A model generated the notes under the pieces. That model was not told the DNA's origin and did no database searches. It worked only from the letters and a program-made list of their open reading frames with translations. This document shows positions 34,645-45,300 of a stretch of DNA of 64,000 nucleotides, one piece after another; position 1 is the first letter of the stretch; each line of letters opens with the position of its first letter. Both the position numbers and the translations under genes were made by a program. Location: contig NZ_NNRI01000010.1 of NCBI RefSeq assembly GCF_002270415.1, positions 35,409 through 99,408 of the forward strand, read 5' to 3'. Source of the DNA: Mesorhizobium sophorae. GTDB taxonomy: Bacteria > Pseudomonadota > Alphaproteobacteria > Rhizobiales > Rhizobiaceae.

Positions 34645-36693
34645 TTATTCGTGCAGGGCCTTTCGCAGAGCATCTGCCGCATCGGCGTAGAAAAGCGTCT
34701 GAATCTTCGTCGCCACATCGTCAGATAAATCCACGAGCGTGCGCCGGCAGGAGACGGGCATCATTATCGTTGCGGCTCCCTTCTCAAGTGCCAGCTCAAC
34801 AACATCAATAGGATTGTGTATCGGTTCGATTGAACCGCCAAGATTGATCCCACCCACGATTATCAATCCACCCTTGAGCGGCTTCCCCAATAGGGCAGAG
34901 CACAACGCTACAAGGACGCCAACACCAACCTGTGTGCCGTTCTTGGCCGCATCAAACGAACGAACTTGGACAGCAAACTCGTGCTCTCGGGGATTTCTGT
35001 CGCCCACCAATTCTCGTGACCGCGCATAGAGATTTTGTTCGGCAATTTTCACGGATTCGCGAAAGGGAGCGGGCGGCGATTGGTTTAGGATTCGAACGCC
35101 GCTTCCAGGGCTCTCTGTTACCTCGATACGGAAGAGGCCGTTCGCCTCATCTTGTCCGCCGGGACTGATCGCCCATACCTGTCCCGCCGGTAGAGGGTCA
35201 GAGCCTATGCTGTCCTCACTTTGAAGTTCAGGCGTCGCCACAAAAGTCTCGACCCCGTCCATACCCATCACATAGCTAAACTGGGTATTTCTGAATTCGG
35301 CCGATCCGATCCGCTTCTGCTGTTCCTTGACGCGTCTACGCACTTCAAGGCCGAGCCGCACCGCCCATTCCAAATCTTCATCTGGGATGGCGATCGCGGA
35401 ATCCGGGTACATTAGCTTGAGCAGACCTGAAATTGTTTTGTTGACAGCATTCTGATCGCGACCCGACAACGCTCCGCCGAAATGAACGCGCCCTTGTAGT
35501 ACGTTTACCCGCGTCTGCGATCTCAGCCGCGAGAAGCACTCCGCCAAGACATCGCTGACAAGGCCAAAGCGATCAGTGAAAAGCTCCTTGCTCACCTTTG
35601 GGATATCCCATCCTGGCAGGTAGCAATGAATGCGATCCATGAAGGCGGTGTCGTTGCGCATTTCCGGAGGCAGCGGTCCGAGCAAATGTCCAACACGTTG
35701 CTGGTGTTGAACATCCACGTCGAAGTTTCCAACCATGACGATGCTGCCCTCGGCGCGAATGCTCTCGCGTCCACGCGAGAATTCGCCGGACTCCATGTAG
35801 CCCTTCATGATGTTGACGCCGTCCTTCTGGTCGAAGGATATGCCAGAGACCTCATCGAAGCACACGACGTCATACTGGCACACGAGGCCCCGCTGACCGT
35901 TCGCCATGTTTACAAACATCCGGGCGACGGTCGCCTTTCCACCGGATACGAGGTGGGCATATGGAGAGACCTGCTGGAATAGATGGCTCTTGCCGGTTCC
36001 ACGCGGTCCAAGCTCCACCATGTTGTAATTCGTCTCTACGAACGGAACCATCCGGAGGAGCATGGCGTCTTGGGCTCGGGTACTAAGATTGCCAGGCTCC
36101 AGCCCAACGCTCCGAAGGAGAAAGTGCTTCCACTCCTGGGTCGAGAGCTTGGCGCGGCCTTCGGCAATTTTTTCAAGAATGTCGCGAGTCGAAAGCTGAA
36201 TTTCCCGAAGGTTCAGAACCTCGAAAGGCCGCCCGCCCTTCTCTTGGGCGATGCTCGCGTCGTATCCCAACTCAACCTCGGCGTAGAATCCTCCCGTGAG
36301 CATTCGTTCGTGGTTCTGAACTATCTTGTCACCGATCCGCACATCATTGAGGCGCAGGCTGGGCAAGGTCGCCAGATAGCTGTCTGTCTTCGCGTCCAGG
36401 CGAGCCGTTACGATTTCAATGACGCGGACTGATCCACGGTCTCGGGCCCGTGCCTTAAATAGTTCTTCCTCGCCCGCCCGGACGGTTCTATCGGAAAGCT
36501 GCGCCTGCACCATCTGCAGGCCTTCTTCGATTTCTTGAGGGTCCGTGCTTGCGCAATACCGGCCAAGCATGAATTCGACCACATAGGTCGGAACAGGGAA
36601 CTGCCCGCGGAAGCGCCGCACCAAATCCTTGCGGACAATATGGCCTGGGAAAGCCGCCGCAGCTTTCTGATCTAACTCGTCGAGCTGCACCAT
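34645..36693 (-). CDS. brxL: BREX protein BrxL (Lon-like AAA+ protein)
   Basis: A 682-residue BrxL. An AAA+ core contains Walker A GPRGTGKS near 230 and Walker B VVCFDEVSG near 281; a C-terminal Lon-like fold (about 500-680) ends with LKGGLIIVGGINLGGSIEPI. BrxL assembles on DNA and is needed for BREX phage restriction. The position of the Lon nucleophile (usually PSAG) reads TQVG, and the following Lys position also appears replaced, so proteolysis is doubtful. It starts directly at the pglZ stop. Last gene of the canonical BREX order. Confidence 0.93.
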   Translation of the reverse strand: MVQLDELDQKAAAAFPGHIVRKDLVRRFRGQFPVPTYVVEFMLGRYCASTDPQEIEEGLQMVQAQLSDRTVRAGEEELFKARARDRGSVRVIEIVTARLDAKTDSYLATLPSLRLNDVRIGDKIVQNHERMLTGGFYAEVELGYDASIAQEKGGRPFEVLNLREIQLSTRDILEKIAEGRAKLSTQEWKHFLLRSVGLEPGNLSTRAQDAMLLRMVPFVETNYNMVELGPRGTGKSHLFQQVSPYAHLVSGGKATVARMFVNMANGQRGLVCQYDVVCFDEVSGISFDQKDGVNIMKGYMESGEFSRGRESIRAEGSIVMVGNFDVDVQHQQRVGHLLGPLPPEMRNDTAFMDRIHCYLPGWDIPKVSKELFTDRFGLVSDVLAECFSRLRSQTRVNVLQGRVHFGGALSGRDQNAVNKTISGLLKLMYPDSAIAIPDEDLEWAVRLGLEVRRRVKEQQKRIGSAEFRNTQFSYVMGMDGVETFVATPELQSEDSIGSDPLPAGQVWAISPGGQDEANGLFRIEVTESPGSGVRILNQSPPAPFRESVKIAEQNLYARSRELVGDRNPREHEFAVQVRSFDAAKNGTQVGVGVLVALCSALLGKPLKGGLIIVGGINLGGSIEPIHNPIDVVELALEKGAATIMMPVSCRRTLVDLSDDVATKIQTLFYADAADALRKALHE

Positions 36694-38964
36694 CTATTCT
36701 CCCCCTACTGTTAATGTCCGGTGGGCACGGACCCGACCGTCGTCATCCAAAATGACCAAGCACGCTGTCGCTCCTTCGTGTTCGTCACTGACAAGAACGG
36801 ACGTCCGTCCGGACTCGTCCAGTACACGGCCACCCTTGATTAGACTTGGACCGCTCGTGACCGCGCCAAGACGCAGATCGACATGAGAATCCGCGCCGCC
36901 TTGAACCTCTATGCGAAGCCGCAAGCCCTCCCATCGCGCCTGGACGATGGAAATATCCGGCCTTTCGCTCTTGCTCGCGATTTCGATGATGGGAAGAACG
37001 CACTCTTGCGGACTTACACCGCCATGCGAATATTCCTGACTGGCGTAGAAACAGCGCACGCCGCTTGCCGTAGCGACGAACACGTCGGCGTTCCAAGACC
37101 AGGGTATCTGAAGATACGAAGTCTGTGCCTTGGGTTTCACCATCGCGCAGCGGGTGCGCTTGCCTTGCGGCTCCACCAGCCCAACGTCCAATGCGGCCTG
37201 GGGCAACCCACCAGGCATGAGCAGCCATCCGTGATCTGTCACTATCCGCACGTTTCTTCCTGAGCGAACCAGCTGCAGGACGTGGTCGGCCGCGTCTCTG
37301 ATACCGGCGGCCAGGCGTTCGGCCAGGCGAGCGCCGAGGGCGTGCCCTTCTTCATCGAAGCGGCCTGATTCGGTCCAGAGCTTTTGTTCCGCCAACAGCG
37401 CATCGCCGGTTGCCCAACCTTCCGACTCCATGAGCTTGAAAAGCACGGGCTTGGTGGCAGCCTTGCCGTCGGGAGCGTGGGGAAGAACGTCCGTGGTCGT
37501 TGCGGAGCCGCTCATCCGTTGCGCTACCGGTGAAACGAGCGGCTTGCAGGTGGCGGTCACGGTTGGAAAACCGGACCAGCACCACCGGAGTTGAGGCGCG
37601 AGCCCCTCCTCGGAAAGAACCCGCACGAGCTCCTGGGCGAGGTCCATGCGCAGCCCATCAACGAAGAGGATCGTGGTGGCTCCAGTGGCGGGGCTAGGGA
37701 CAGAAAGCCTTACCTTGCCAATCCGGACAAGCTCCTGGAGCGCATGTGCACCATCGTCCAGCCAGGGAAGGTAGGTAACGCGGAGGGCGGCCGTCACGGC
37801 AACGCGGTCAAGCTCTCGCGGCGCTGCGGCCAGGGCGGCCATTGCCGCCCGGTCGATCTGCGCACCATCCTCGGCGTAGGCCTCCGCGAGGGCTGCCCCA
37901 TCATGGGCTGGAAGCGCCTTAGCATCCGCAACGAGTGCAAGCTGGGCGAGAGCATAGGCCAAGGGCGCTTGACCCCGGCGGCCCCAAACGGTGTCGCGCC
38001 GCCAGGCATGCGTGATCTCAAGTGACTGGATGCGCGCCGCCGCCTCGGCAGGCGCGACATCCGCTAGCTTAGCAAGCGCCTCGCGCAGGGCCTTCTCTTC
38101 CTGCGCGTTGACCTTCGGGAACGGAGCCTTGTCGGCAAGAAGATCGGTCGGCTCTTCGGCAGCAAGTAGCTGAACAATGCCTTCATAGCCGGTACTACTG
38201 GCGAAGCGATTCCAAATCCCGTTCCACTTCCCTTTTCGCTGAGCAAGGCGGCCGGCCGCATCCTGACGCGATAGCTTCCTTGGGTCGAAACGAAGTTCCT
38301 TGTCGGCGATGTTTGCGAAAGCGGCGAAGCGCCCCGTATCAGCCTTCTCCGTAAAGCCGCCGTTCATCCAATCGAGCATGTCGGCATCGAGATCGGGAGC
38401 GAGCAACACGTTGAAGGCATCGGCGTCCCATCGCCGGTTGCGCAACTCTTCGACCGGGCGAATGCAGAATCGTGCCGCCGCATGCGCCAGCGCCGCCCGT
38501 GTCGCGGAATCGTCGGCTATGTTCAGTCTTAGCGCCCCACGATCTGCCGCGAGGAACCCACGAAGCGTCCAGTCTTTGCCGTTGACATGACCAAACAGAT
38601 TTCCAGCCACTGTGAACCAAACGAGCGGTTGCAGCAGTTGCGGGCAATCTTCCGCCCCTTTCAGGACCTCACGACCAATCCCCGGCAGATAGAGGATTGG
38701 GACCGCACTGTCGGGCCAACCCACTTCCGATACGGCACCGGCCAGAACCCCCCTTATCCATACGGCCGGGCCGGTCCTAGTCGCTGGATCGTATTCACCA
38801 TAGGTCAGAAGTTCGGGCAGGCGCTCGCGCAGCGACGGCAAAATCGACAGAAACTCTCCGGCTGCGTCACACCACACAACGGTTTCGGGCGGCGCTTCCG
38901 CCGCCGCGTTGTAACTTGCGGCTTCATGCAGGGCGGCTATGAGGGCATCGAGAGGCGTCGTCAC
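36694..38964 (-). CDS. pglZ: BREX phosphatase-like protein PglZ (type 1, B subtype)
   Basis: A 756-residue alkaline-phosphatase-superfamily protein. The metal-binding Asp lies in ILFVDGLRMDLA near 438 and the Asp-His pair in IVTDHGWLLMPGG near 575. Its ATG overlaps the pglX stop by 4 bp, and brxL starts immediately after. Length and motif layout agree with the PglZ form annotated as BREX-1 type B. PglZ supports both methylation and exclusion with PglX. Confidence 0.9.
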   Translation of the reverse strand: MTTPLDALIAALHEAASYNAAAEAPPETVVWCDAAGEFLSILPSLRERLPELLTYGEYDPATRTGPAVWIRGVLAGAVSEVGWPDSAVPILYLPGIGREVLKGAEDCPQLLQPLVWFTVAGNLFGHVNGKDWTLRGFLAADRGALRLNIADDSATRAALAHAAARFCIRPVEELRNRRWDADAFNVLLAPDLDADMLDWMNGGFTEKADTGRFAAFANIADKELRFDPRKLSRQDAAGRLAQRKGKWNGIWNRFASSTGYEGIVQLLAAEEPTDLLADKAPFPKVNAQEEKALREALAKLADVAPAEAAARIQSLEITHAWRRDTVWGRRGQAPLAYALAQLALVADAKALPAHDGAALAEAYAEDGAQIDRAAMAALAAAPRELDRVAVTAALRVTYLPWLDDGAHALQELVRIGKVRLSVPSPATGATTILFVDGLRMDLAQELVRVLSEEGLAPQLRWCWSGFPTVTATCKPLVSPVAQRMSGSATTTDVLPHAPDGKAATKPVLFKLMESEGWATGDALLAEQKLWTESGRFDEEGHALGARLAERLAAGIRDAADHVLQLVRSGRNVRIVTDHGWLLMPGGLPQAALDVGLVEPQGKRTRCAMVKPKAQTSYLQIPWSWNADVFVATASGVRCFYASQEYSHGGVSPQECVLPIIEIASKSERPDISIVQARWEGLRLRIEVQGGADSHVDLRLGAVTSGPSLIKGGRVLDESGRTSVLVSDEHEGATACLVILDDDGRVRAHRTLTVGGE

Positions 38965-41900
38965 TTCGCCCCCACTCGTTTTTTCACCAACTCGCGGGCG
39001 GCCTGCTTTTCAGCAAGTGTCGTATGGTGGTCGTTTCTGCGCTCACCTTTAAACGTCGAATACCAGGGCGCTGAGGCAACATCATTGCCGCGATCCTTAT
39101 CCTTCAATATCTTCGACAAGTCGTGGGTCAAAATACCCGCTTCGATAAACGGCCGGATATTCTGGCGGACACCATCATTGAGGTCGGGCTCCCAGCCCAA
39201 CGGCTGCTGGTCAAGTGATTTCCAGCGCACGAAAATGTCGTACGGCTTCTCACCCTCCAACACCTTCTCAAGCATCTGCTGCAACTCGCGGCCCTTTTCG
39301 TAGCGCAGCTCGTTGCCCTCGGCCCTTGCCCTCGCAAGCCAGTCGCCAAGCATGGTGTAGGTGAGCTTGCGCAGCGTGGCCTGATCAAATCGATGGTAAT
39401 GGATGAAAACCGAAAAGCCGTCTTTCAGCCCGTCCGAGATATGCCACAGGAATGGGCGCTGACCAAACAAGGCGCAGTGTTGGCGAAAGGCGCGGTCTCG
39501 AAGCCAGGCTTCAAACGAACCATCGCGGGCCTTCTTTTTGTCCACCACCTCGTCAGCTTCCGCAACCAGGCGACGCTCTAAGTCGTCGCACCACTTTTGG
39601 CCGAAAGCGGCAGAGAGATAGGCGCGCAGTCGGTCGGCGAGCGATCTCTCTCCGGCAACCGCAGGGACACCGAGAAGGCCGTCATTATCGCCTTGGGGAA
39701 GCTCCGCGGCCCTCGTTACCCACGCACGTGCTTCATCCGAAACGCGAATGTCAGTGTCATTTTCCGCCGGCCAGCGATACCCGCATAGCCTAGCCAGACC
39801 CACATGGAGTGCCATGCCATCTTTGCTTGCTTCGGGATGCCCGTGAAATGTCCACTGCGTCGGGTCTTGCGCGAACGCACCCGGAAAGCCGTTCGCATAG
39901 ATTACCTTGCCGCGGTCGCGCCACTTCTGTAGGTCCATTGGAACCCGCCCAAATGTCGCATTCGTAATGTTCATTTTTTTTTCGACGATGCGTACCTGTT
40001 CCTCGAAGTCGCTCGATGCGGCGAAAGCAGCGATGGCAAACAAGTCTTCCGGATTCTTGGGGCAAATAACGGCAACATTCGAATCAAATTTGTTCCCGAA
40101 ATAGTAATTAACGGAAAGATCGGCCATCTGATTCACTGCGATGCCGAGCTTTCCCCAAACGCTATTGCCTCTCTGATCAGAGTCATGAAGGTTTGCACGC
40201 CGTATCGTGCGTTCTTCGCGAAGATGACCGTTCTCTTCATCGTAACGAATTATCTTGAAGAAGCCTCCTGAGAAAGAACCTCCCTGAGTTGTCGACTGCA
40301 AATATGCCCACTCTGGCTTGATTCTGAAGGGCTCCCAATAATTCGAGACAAATCTTGGTGTATCACCATTCATTATCCCGGCAAGACTATCGGCAATCTT
40401 ATTCAACGGAACTCCGGGTCCAAGCTCCTGAAATACAATTGTCGCTGAGGAATTCGACAGTTGCTTGTTTTGAAGGATTTTATTTGGGAGCTCATTTATT
40501 AGGGAAAGCGACTTCTCATTGATTGATTCCTTAGAACTGCAGTCAATAAGTTCCATACTAGTGTCGACTGATGGCGCAGAGTTAGTGGAGACAGTAAGAG
40601 TCACGTTGACCTTTTCTCCAGAGATAGTCTCAAACGCTCCGCTTCCAAGGTGAGATATAATGTTGAGGCTCTTTGTGGTCAGCACTCTCCGTCGAAAAGC
40701 CTCGTAAGAAGTCAGGGAAAGCCAATGCTGAAGGGAGATTAGCGCGATTGAGCCGCCGCGTTCAGATAGACGATAGCAACGATCCCACATGCAGTAACCA
40801 AGATCGCCCTTAGTCTCCGGGAATCGCCGTTGAATAAATCCCAACAGATCTTGTGACATCTCTCTGTACCCGAGAAATGGAACATTGGTTGCTTGCAACA
40901 CAAACTTGCGATGCAACATGGCAGCGGCGTCCGCCATTCCTCGTGCAGCGAGTGCTCCCTCTGCCTTCTCAGGTTCGGCACGCCGTGCTTTTTCTATCAG
41001 CGGCTTGAGGAATAGCTCGACTTGCCTCATTTTCGCGGCTTCGAAGAGATCGCCACCGGATGGTTCCAAAAGTGTGCCGAGGATAGGCGCTTGATCGAAT
41101 AGATCGTGAAGAGCAGCAAGCGCGTACTCAAGCTCGCGATCGCCCTCGCCAAGCTGGACGAATTCACGTTTGGGCAGCGGCGGCGGAGCGCCGACCCAAG
41201 CAATATGAGGTAGAGGCAACGTTTGCCAGCCACCGATGCGCCACGCGCTAAGTGCCACAGCGAAAGCCGCGATTTGAACGCACCTCCCGTCGATCTCTAG
41301 TCCATGAAGATTGTCGCGCAATACTGCCGCGACGGCATCAGCCGCAGATAGTCCTTCCTCGACGCTTCGCAGCGACGCCAGGATTGCCAACGCCTCAGTA
41401 AGGAAGTGACCTGAGCCGCAGCACGGATCGAGCGTGGTGATGGCTTTAGCTTCTGTCGGCCATGCGAGGAATCTGCCCGCCGCGGGTCGCCAGGGCGTAT
41501 TCTCACTTTCGCGTGCAAACCGAAGCATGTCGAAGCTGTAGTCCGGCAGCGAACACGCGGCGCGTAACTCTGTTTCGTCGACTGCTGTTTGCGCAAGCGT
41601 CGGATTGGCCGCCAGTACCTTACCAGCCCACCAGGCGCCAAGCGTATTGTGGAGCAGAAAGCGCACCATATACGGCTCGGTAAAAAGCTGAGTGACAGCC
41701 GGCAGCTCATCAGCGCCGATCTTGACGCCAGACTTGTTGACCGCGTCCTTCTCCGCAGCGCGCCAGAACTGGTAGGTCCATCCGAGACTGTCCTCTGCCT
41801 GGAACACGTCTGCGTCCAGGCCCGTTACCATGCGGTTGAGCTTTTGCGTGTGCACCGGGTCGAGGTCGAGAGCGAGCACCGGATCATCGACCCGGAAAAC

Positions 41901-42335
41901 AGCAGGAAGCATACTCGCGGCATATCGTTCAGCCACCGCCCACGCGTCCGTCAATCCCTCTTCGGCCGCCAATTCGCGGCAGTCTTCGAGTGTCACAGCA
42001 ACGTCATGCTCCGGATGCCTAAGAAGTCCCCGCTCTGCTAGGAACCGCGCAAAGAGCATACGATGCCAATGAGCATAGGCCGCTCCCTCGATAAGGTGCT
42101 TAGTCTCCTGCACTTCCGTCGGGCGATCAAACTCGTCACCAAGCGCACGTGCATGGGCGCGCAACCGCCGACGCAGCTCTTTCTCGTCATCGTTCAAATA
42201 GCTCGGCGCCTTGCCGTCAGCGACACCTAGACGGCGGATAGCGTCCCGTGCCCCCTCTTCGGCAACAACACGCGCCTCCTTGATTGTCTTCTCTAAGGCG
42301 CGGCGCAAGGCTGTAGGCAGATAGTGATTGCTCAT
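38961..42335 (-). CDS. pglX: BREX adenine-specific DNA methyltransferase PglX
   Basis: A 1124-residue N6-adenine methyltransferase that marks self DNA at the BREX site. The SAM-binding motif I is LDPCCGSGHFLTEAL near 306. The catalytic motif IV is expected as [DN]PP[YF], but the matching place near 485 reads TNVPFLGYREM, a form I associate with this PglX subgroup. The C-terminal half holds the target-recognition region and is unusually AT-rich around 40100-40700, suggesting exchange of the specificity segment. It starts 4 bp after the brxC stop. Confidence 0.92.
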   Translation of the reverse strand: MSNHYLPTALRRALEKTIKEARVVAEEGARDAIRRLGVADGKAPSYLNDDEKELRRRLRAHARALGDEFDRPTEVQETKHLIEGAAYAHWHRMLFARFLAERGLLRHPEHDVAVTLEDCRELAAEEGLTDAWAVAERYAASMLPAVFRVDDPVLALDLDPVHTQKLNRMVTGLDADVFQAEDSLGWTYQFWRAAEKDAVNKSGVKIGADELPAVTQLFTEPYMVRFLLHNTLGAWWAGKVLAANPTLAQTAVDETELRAACSLPDYSFDMLRFARESENTPWRPAAGRFLAWPTEAKAITTLDPCCGSGHFLTEALAILASLRSVEEGLSAADAVAAVLRDNLHGLEIDGRCVQIAAFAVALSAWRIGGWQTLPLPHIAWVGAPPPLPKREFVQLGEGDRELEYALAALHDLFDQAPILGTLLEPSGGDLFEAAKMRQVELFLKPLIEKARRAEPEKAEGALAARGMADAAAMLHRKFVLQATNVPFLGYREMSQDLLGFIQRRFPETKGDLGYCMWDRCYRLSERGGSIALISLQHWLSLTSYEAFRRRVLTTKSLNIISHLGSGAFETISGEKVNVTLTVSTNSAPSVDTSMELIDCSSKESINEKSLSLINELPNKILQNKQLSNSSATIVFQELGPGVPLNKIADSLAGIMNGDTPRFVSNYWEPFRIKPEWAYLQSTTQGGSFSGGFFKIIRYDEENGHLREERTIRRANLHDSDQRGNSVWGKLGIAVNQMADLSVNYYFGNKFDSNVAVICPKNPEDLFAIAAFAASSDFEEQVRIVEKKMNITNATFGRVPMDLQKWRDRGKVIYANGFPGAFAQDPTQWTFHGHPEASKDGMALHVGLARLCGYRWPAENDTDIRVSDEARAWVTRAAELPQGDNDGLLGVPAVAGERSLADRLRAYLSAAFGQKWCDDLERRLVAEADEVVDKKKARDGSFEAWLRDRAFRQHCALFGQRPFLWHISDGLKDGFSVFIHYHRFDQATLRKLTYTMLGDWLARARAEGNELRYEKGRELQQMLEKVLEGEKPYDIFVRWKSLDQQPLGWEPDLNDGVRQNIRPFIEAGILTHDLSKILKDKDRGNDVASAPWYSTFKGERRNDHHTTLAEKQAARELVKKRVGAK

Positions 42336-42339
42336 GCCG

Positions 42340-45300
42340 CTACACCTTCGGAATTACAGGGCCGTCGCCCAGGGCTTCGGCAATCTTGGCTCGAACCTTT
42401 GCAAGCCACGCGTCGAGCTCGGCTTCCGACTTCATCATGACGCCTGGCAGATTCACGGTGCGCGCCTTGGGCTCCAGCAACGCCGCCGCCGCCGCCAGGG
42501 CATCATCGACACGTGCAGGCAGGGCCTTGCTCATGTTTTCCCATTCGGAGAGGCCGCGCTGCGCCAAAGCCTCGGCGATGGCTTGCGGCGTGTCGACGGT
42601 GGGTTTTGTGACCGGGAGCATGCGGTTGTCTTCGCGGATCGCACGCTTCTGGTCGGGCGTTAGCCGCCCCCAGGTTTCGGAGTTTACGAGCCGATCTTCG
42701 CCACGCTTCCAGGCCGCATCCCATGCGGCATGCGCTGCATTGAGCTTTTCGCGGAGCGTATCCGCCGCCGCGCTTACCAGCGGCGGAACGGGATCGGGGT
42801 CTACTAGTAGCTTTCGCCCCGTGCGCATAGCGGACAGTTCGGAATCCTGAGCGTCAGCGCCCAATCGAACCAAGCGTTCTGCCAAATGCCAGTTGGGCAA
42901 GCGCAGGTTCGCCTTTGAAGCCGCCGCCTGCCATGCCTTGAGTTTCTCGCGGAGAGAGACGGCATTCTCAGCCAGTGCGGCGAGAAGATCGTTTCCGGAT
43001 AGAGTTTTGTATCTAGGCAGTTCGGGCACGGTGTCCGGTTCCGGTGAAGGCGCGGGACCTCCGGATTGCTGAGCGGCGCTTTGCAAACGATCGAGCAATG
43101 CGGAGAGGGCAAATGCCTCTTGTCCGTTCTCAAATGGCATTCCGGCTTCAGTCAGGAGTCCACGCACCGCCACGCGTTGCGCGACGGTTATGATGGTCGT
43201 CTCCGCACGATAGGTGCAGGTGCCCATTTTCTGACGTGGAATGTCCGGAAGCGACGCGGGCTTGCCGTCTTCGCCGACTACACGAACCTGGCCGGCATTG
43301 GCCAACACAACGAGCGCGCCATCAACGACGTCTTGTGACCAACCGTAGGGCGTGCTGATGAACTGGGATCGAATGTCGGACCCTTTGCGACCCGGCCCTA
43401 AGTAAGCGAGGATCGCTTTGCAAACAGGGTGAGATTCCGGCGCGCCGCCATGATCAACGGCCTTCATCGCATCCGGGTCTTTGCGCATTGCCCGATCGCG
43501 CACTTTGTCCCATTGGCTGTGATCGCCGTCGGCGAATTGCGGATAGAGCCTAGCAAGCGCGTTGGTTGCCGCCTCCTTGACGGCATCGGCCGGTGCACCG
43601 GTGATAACACGTCCACCTGCTTGAACGACACGCGCCTGTGTCATGGCCTCGCGCAGGATTTCATTCGCTGCCGATAGCGCCTTCGCAGACCGGGACAGCA
43701 TTGCCGATTGCGCCTCGCGGCCAGCATCCGTTTGCGGTACGCCGCGAAGCTGAAGCACGTGCTCTGCAGCTCTGCGTGTAACAAGGGCGCGTCCCAATTC
43801 ATCTGCCCTGTGACGGGGAATAAGCAGGTGGACAGTGGCGTCCGTCGTTGGTGATGCGGCGATAACCTTCTCGACGGCTGTTAGGTCTTCGTCCCAACCG
43901 CTGCGGAGCCGGAGCGTAACACCATCGGAAGGAGCCTTGTCGTCCGGTTGCAGACGATGAATCCGGCGCGGCTGCTTGCTGGCCCCTTGCGTGACGCTGC
44001 TGGCGCCGGTCAGCGCCGTTTCTATGGCTTGGCCAAGAAGATCGCGGCGCGTCCGGGCCGTTCCGGCCTGATCGGACAGGCTCGTTTTCTCTTCGGCGCG
44101 GTATGCCGATTCCCACTCTGCGCTTTCTTTTGTCTGGAGCCGCCACTCACCTGAAACCTCGATCACGGCTCCATCGGCTCGAAGCTCCTGGAGTAGTGCC
44201 GGGACTTTCTGCCGCAATTCGCTATCGCCGGACAGGTCGACAACCAGAAGGTCGGCAATGGTTTCGGGCTGGGCGCGAACCCCGTGATGGTCAGCCTCGG
44301 GGGCAATGCGCCCGAGCATATAGACCAGCATGAGCACGCGCGCCTTCAGTTGGTCGGCGGCAGAGCCAGCCTTCAAGGCTTCAATTCTGTTCCGCGTCTC
44401 GCCAGGCAGAAGGCCGGCGTTGTATGCCTCCGTGGCAAAGCGTCCGTACAGGAAATCGACCGGGACGGCATTGCCGAGCGGCTTCTCGCCATAGGTCTTG
44501 GCGGCATCAAGCGTCGTGCGCAGCTGACCACGGAGCGTTCCCCCCAACCCCGTCCTGTCGAGTTCTCTGAGAATGCGCTCCCAAAGGCGTCGCCTCGACG
44601 GGAGCAAAGGCCAATCCAGTACCGCCTCGTCGTCGTCTTGAACGGTGTGCGCCAAACGGCTACCGCGAAGGTGACGGCTGATCTCACCCGCATTCGCGGC
44701 CAGCATCGCACTGATGTCTTTTTCCGCGCCAGTTTTCTTGCGCAGCACCGTCTTGCGGATCACCGCATCGACGTCGGCTTCTCCTAGGGCGATCTGGACA
44801 GGGAAACGATCGAGAAGCTTCTGAAGGTTCTGAACATCGCTAAGAGCTTGCTGCCCGGTGGCGACAAGAAGGACTTTTCCGTCAAAGCGGCCCGCTAGCC
44901 GCTCTGCGATGGTCTGGATGTTTAGCGTCAGGCCAGGGTCTTGACGGATGAACTGCTGCACCTCGTCAAGAACGATAAGGGTGAGCGGTATTTCCTTGCG
45001 GCCCAGGAGAAGAGCCTGCCGCCCCATCGTCTCCAAAAGATCGACCGTGACTGGCGGCGGCTCAGGAAACTGTGCCTGCATCATGGCACTGAGGTCGCGT
45101 GGGTTGTCCGCCAATTCAGGCTTGGCGCGAAGGACGGCGGCACTGAACCGTGGCGATAGAATAAAGTTGCGGATATCTGTTTGGAACGTCTGCCCGAGGT
45201 CGGCGCGCACGGCATCCAGAATGCCAATGCTGGCAAGCCACAACGCGACCTGCGCTGCCCGTATGTCACTCGGCAACCCCACAGCCCGGAGGATGATGCC

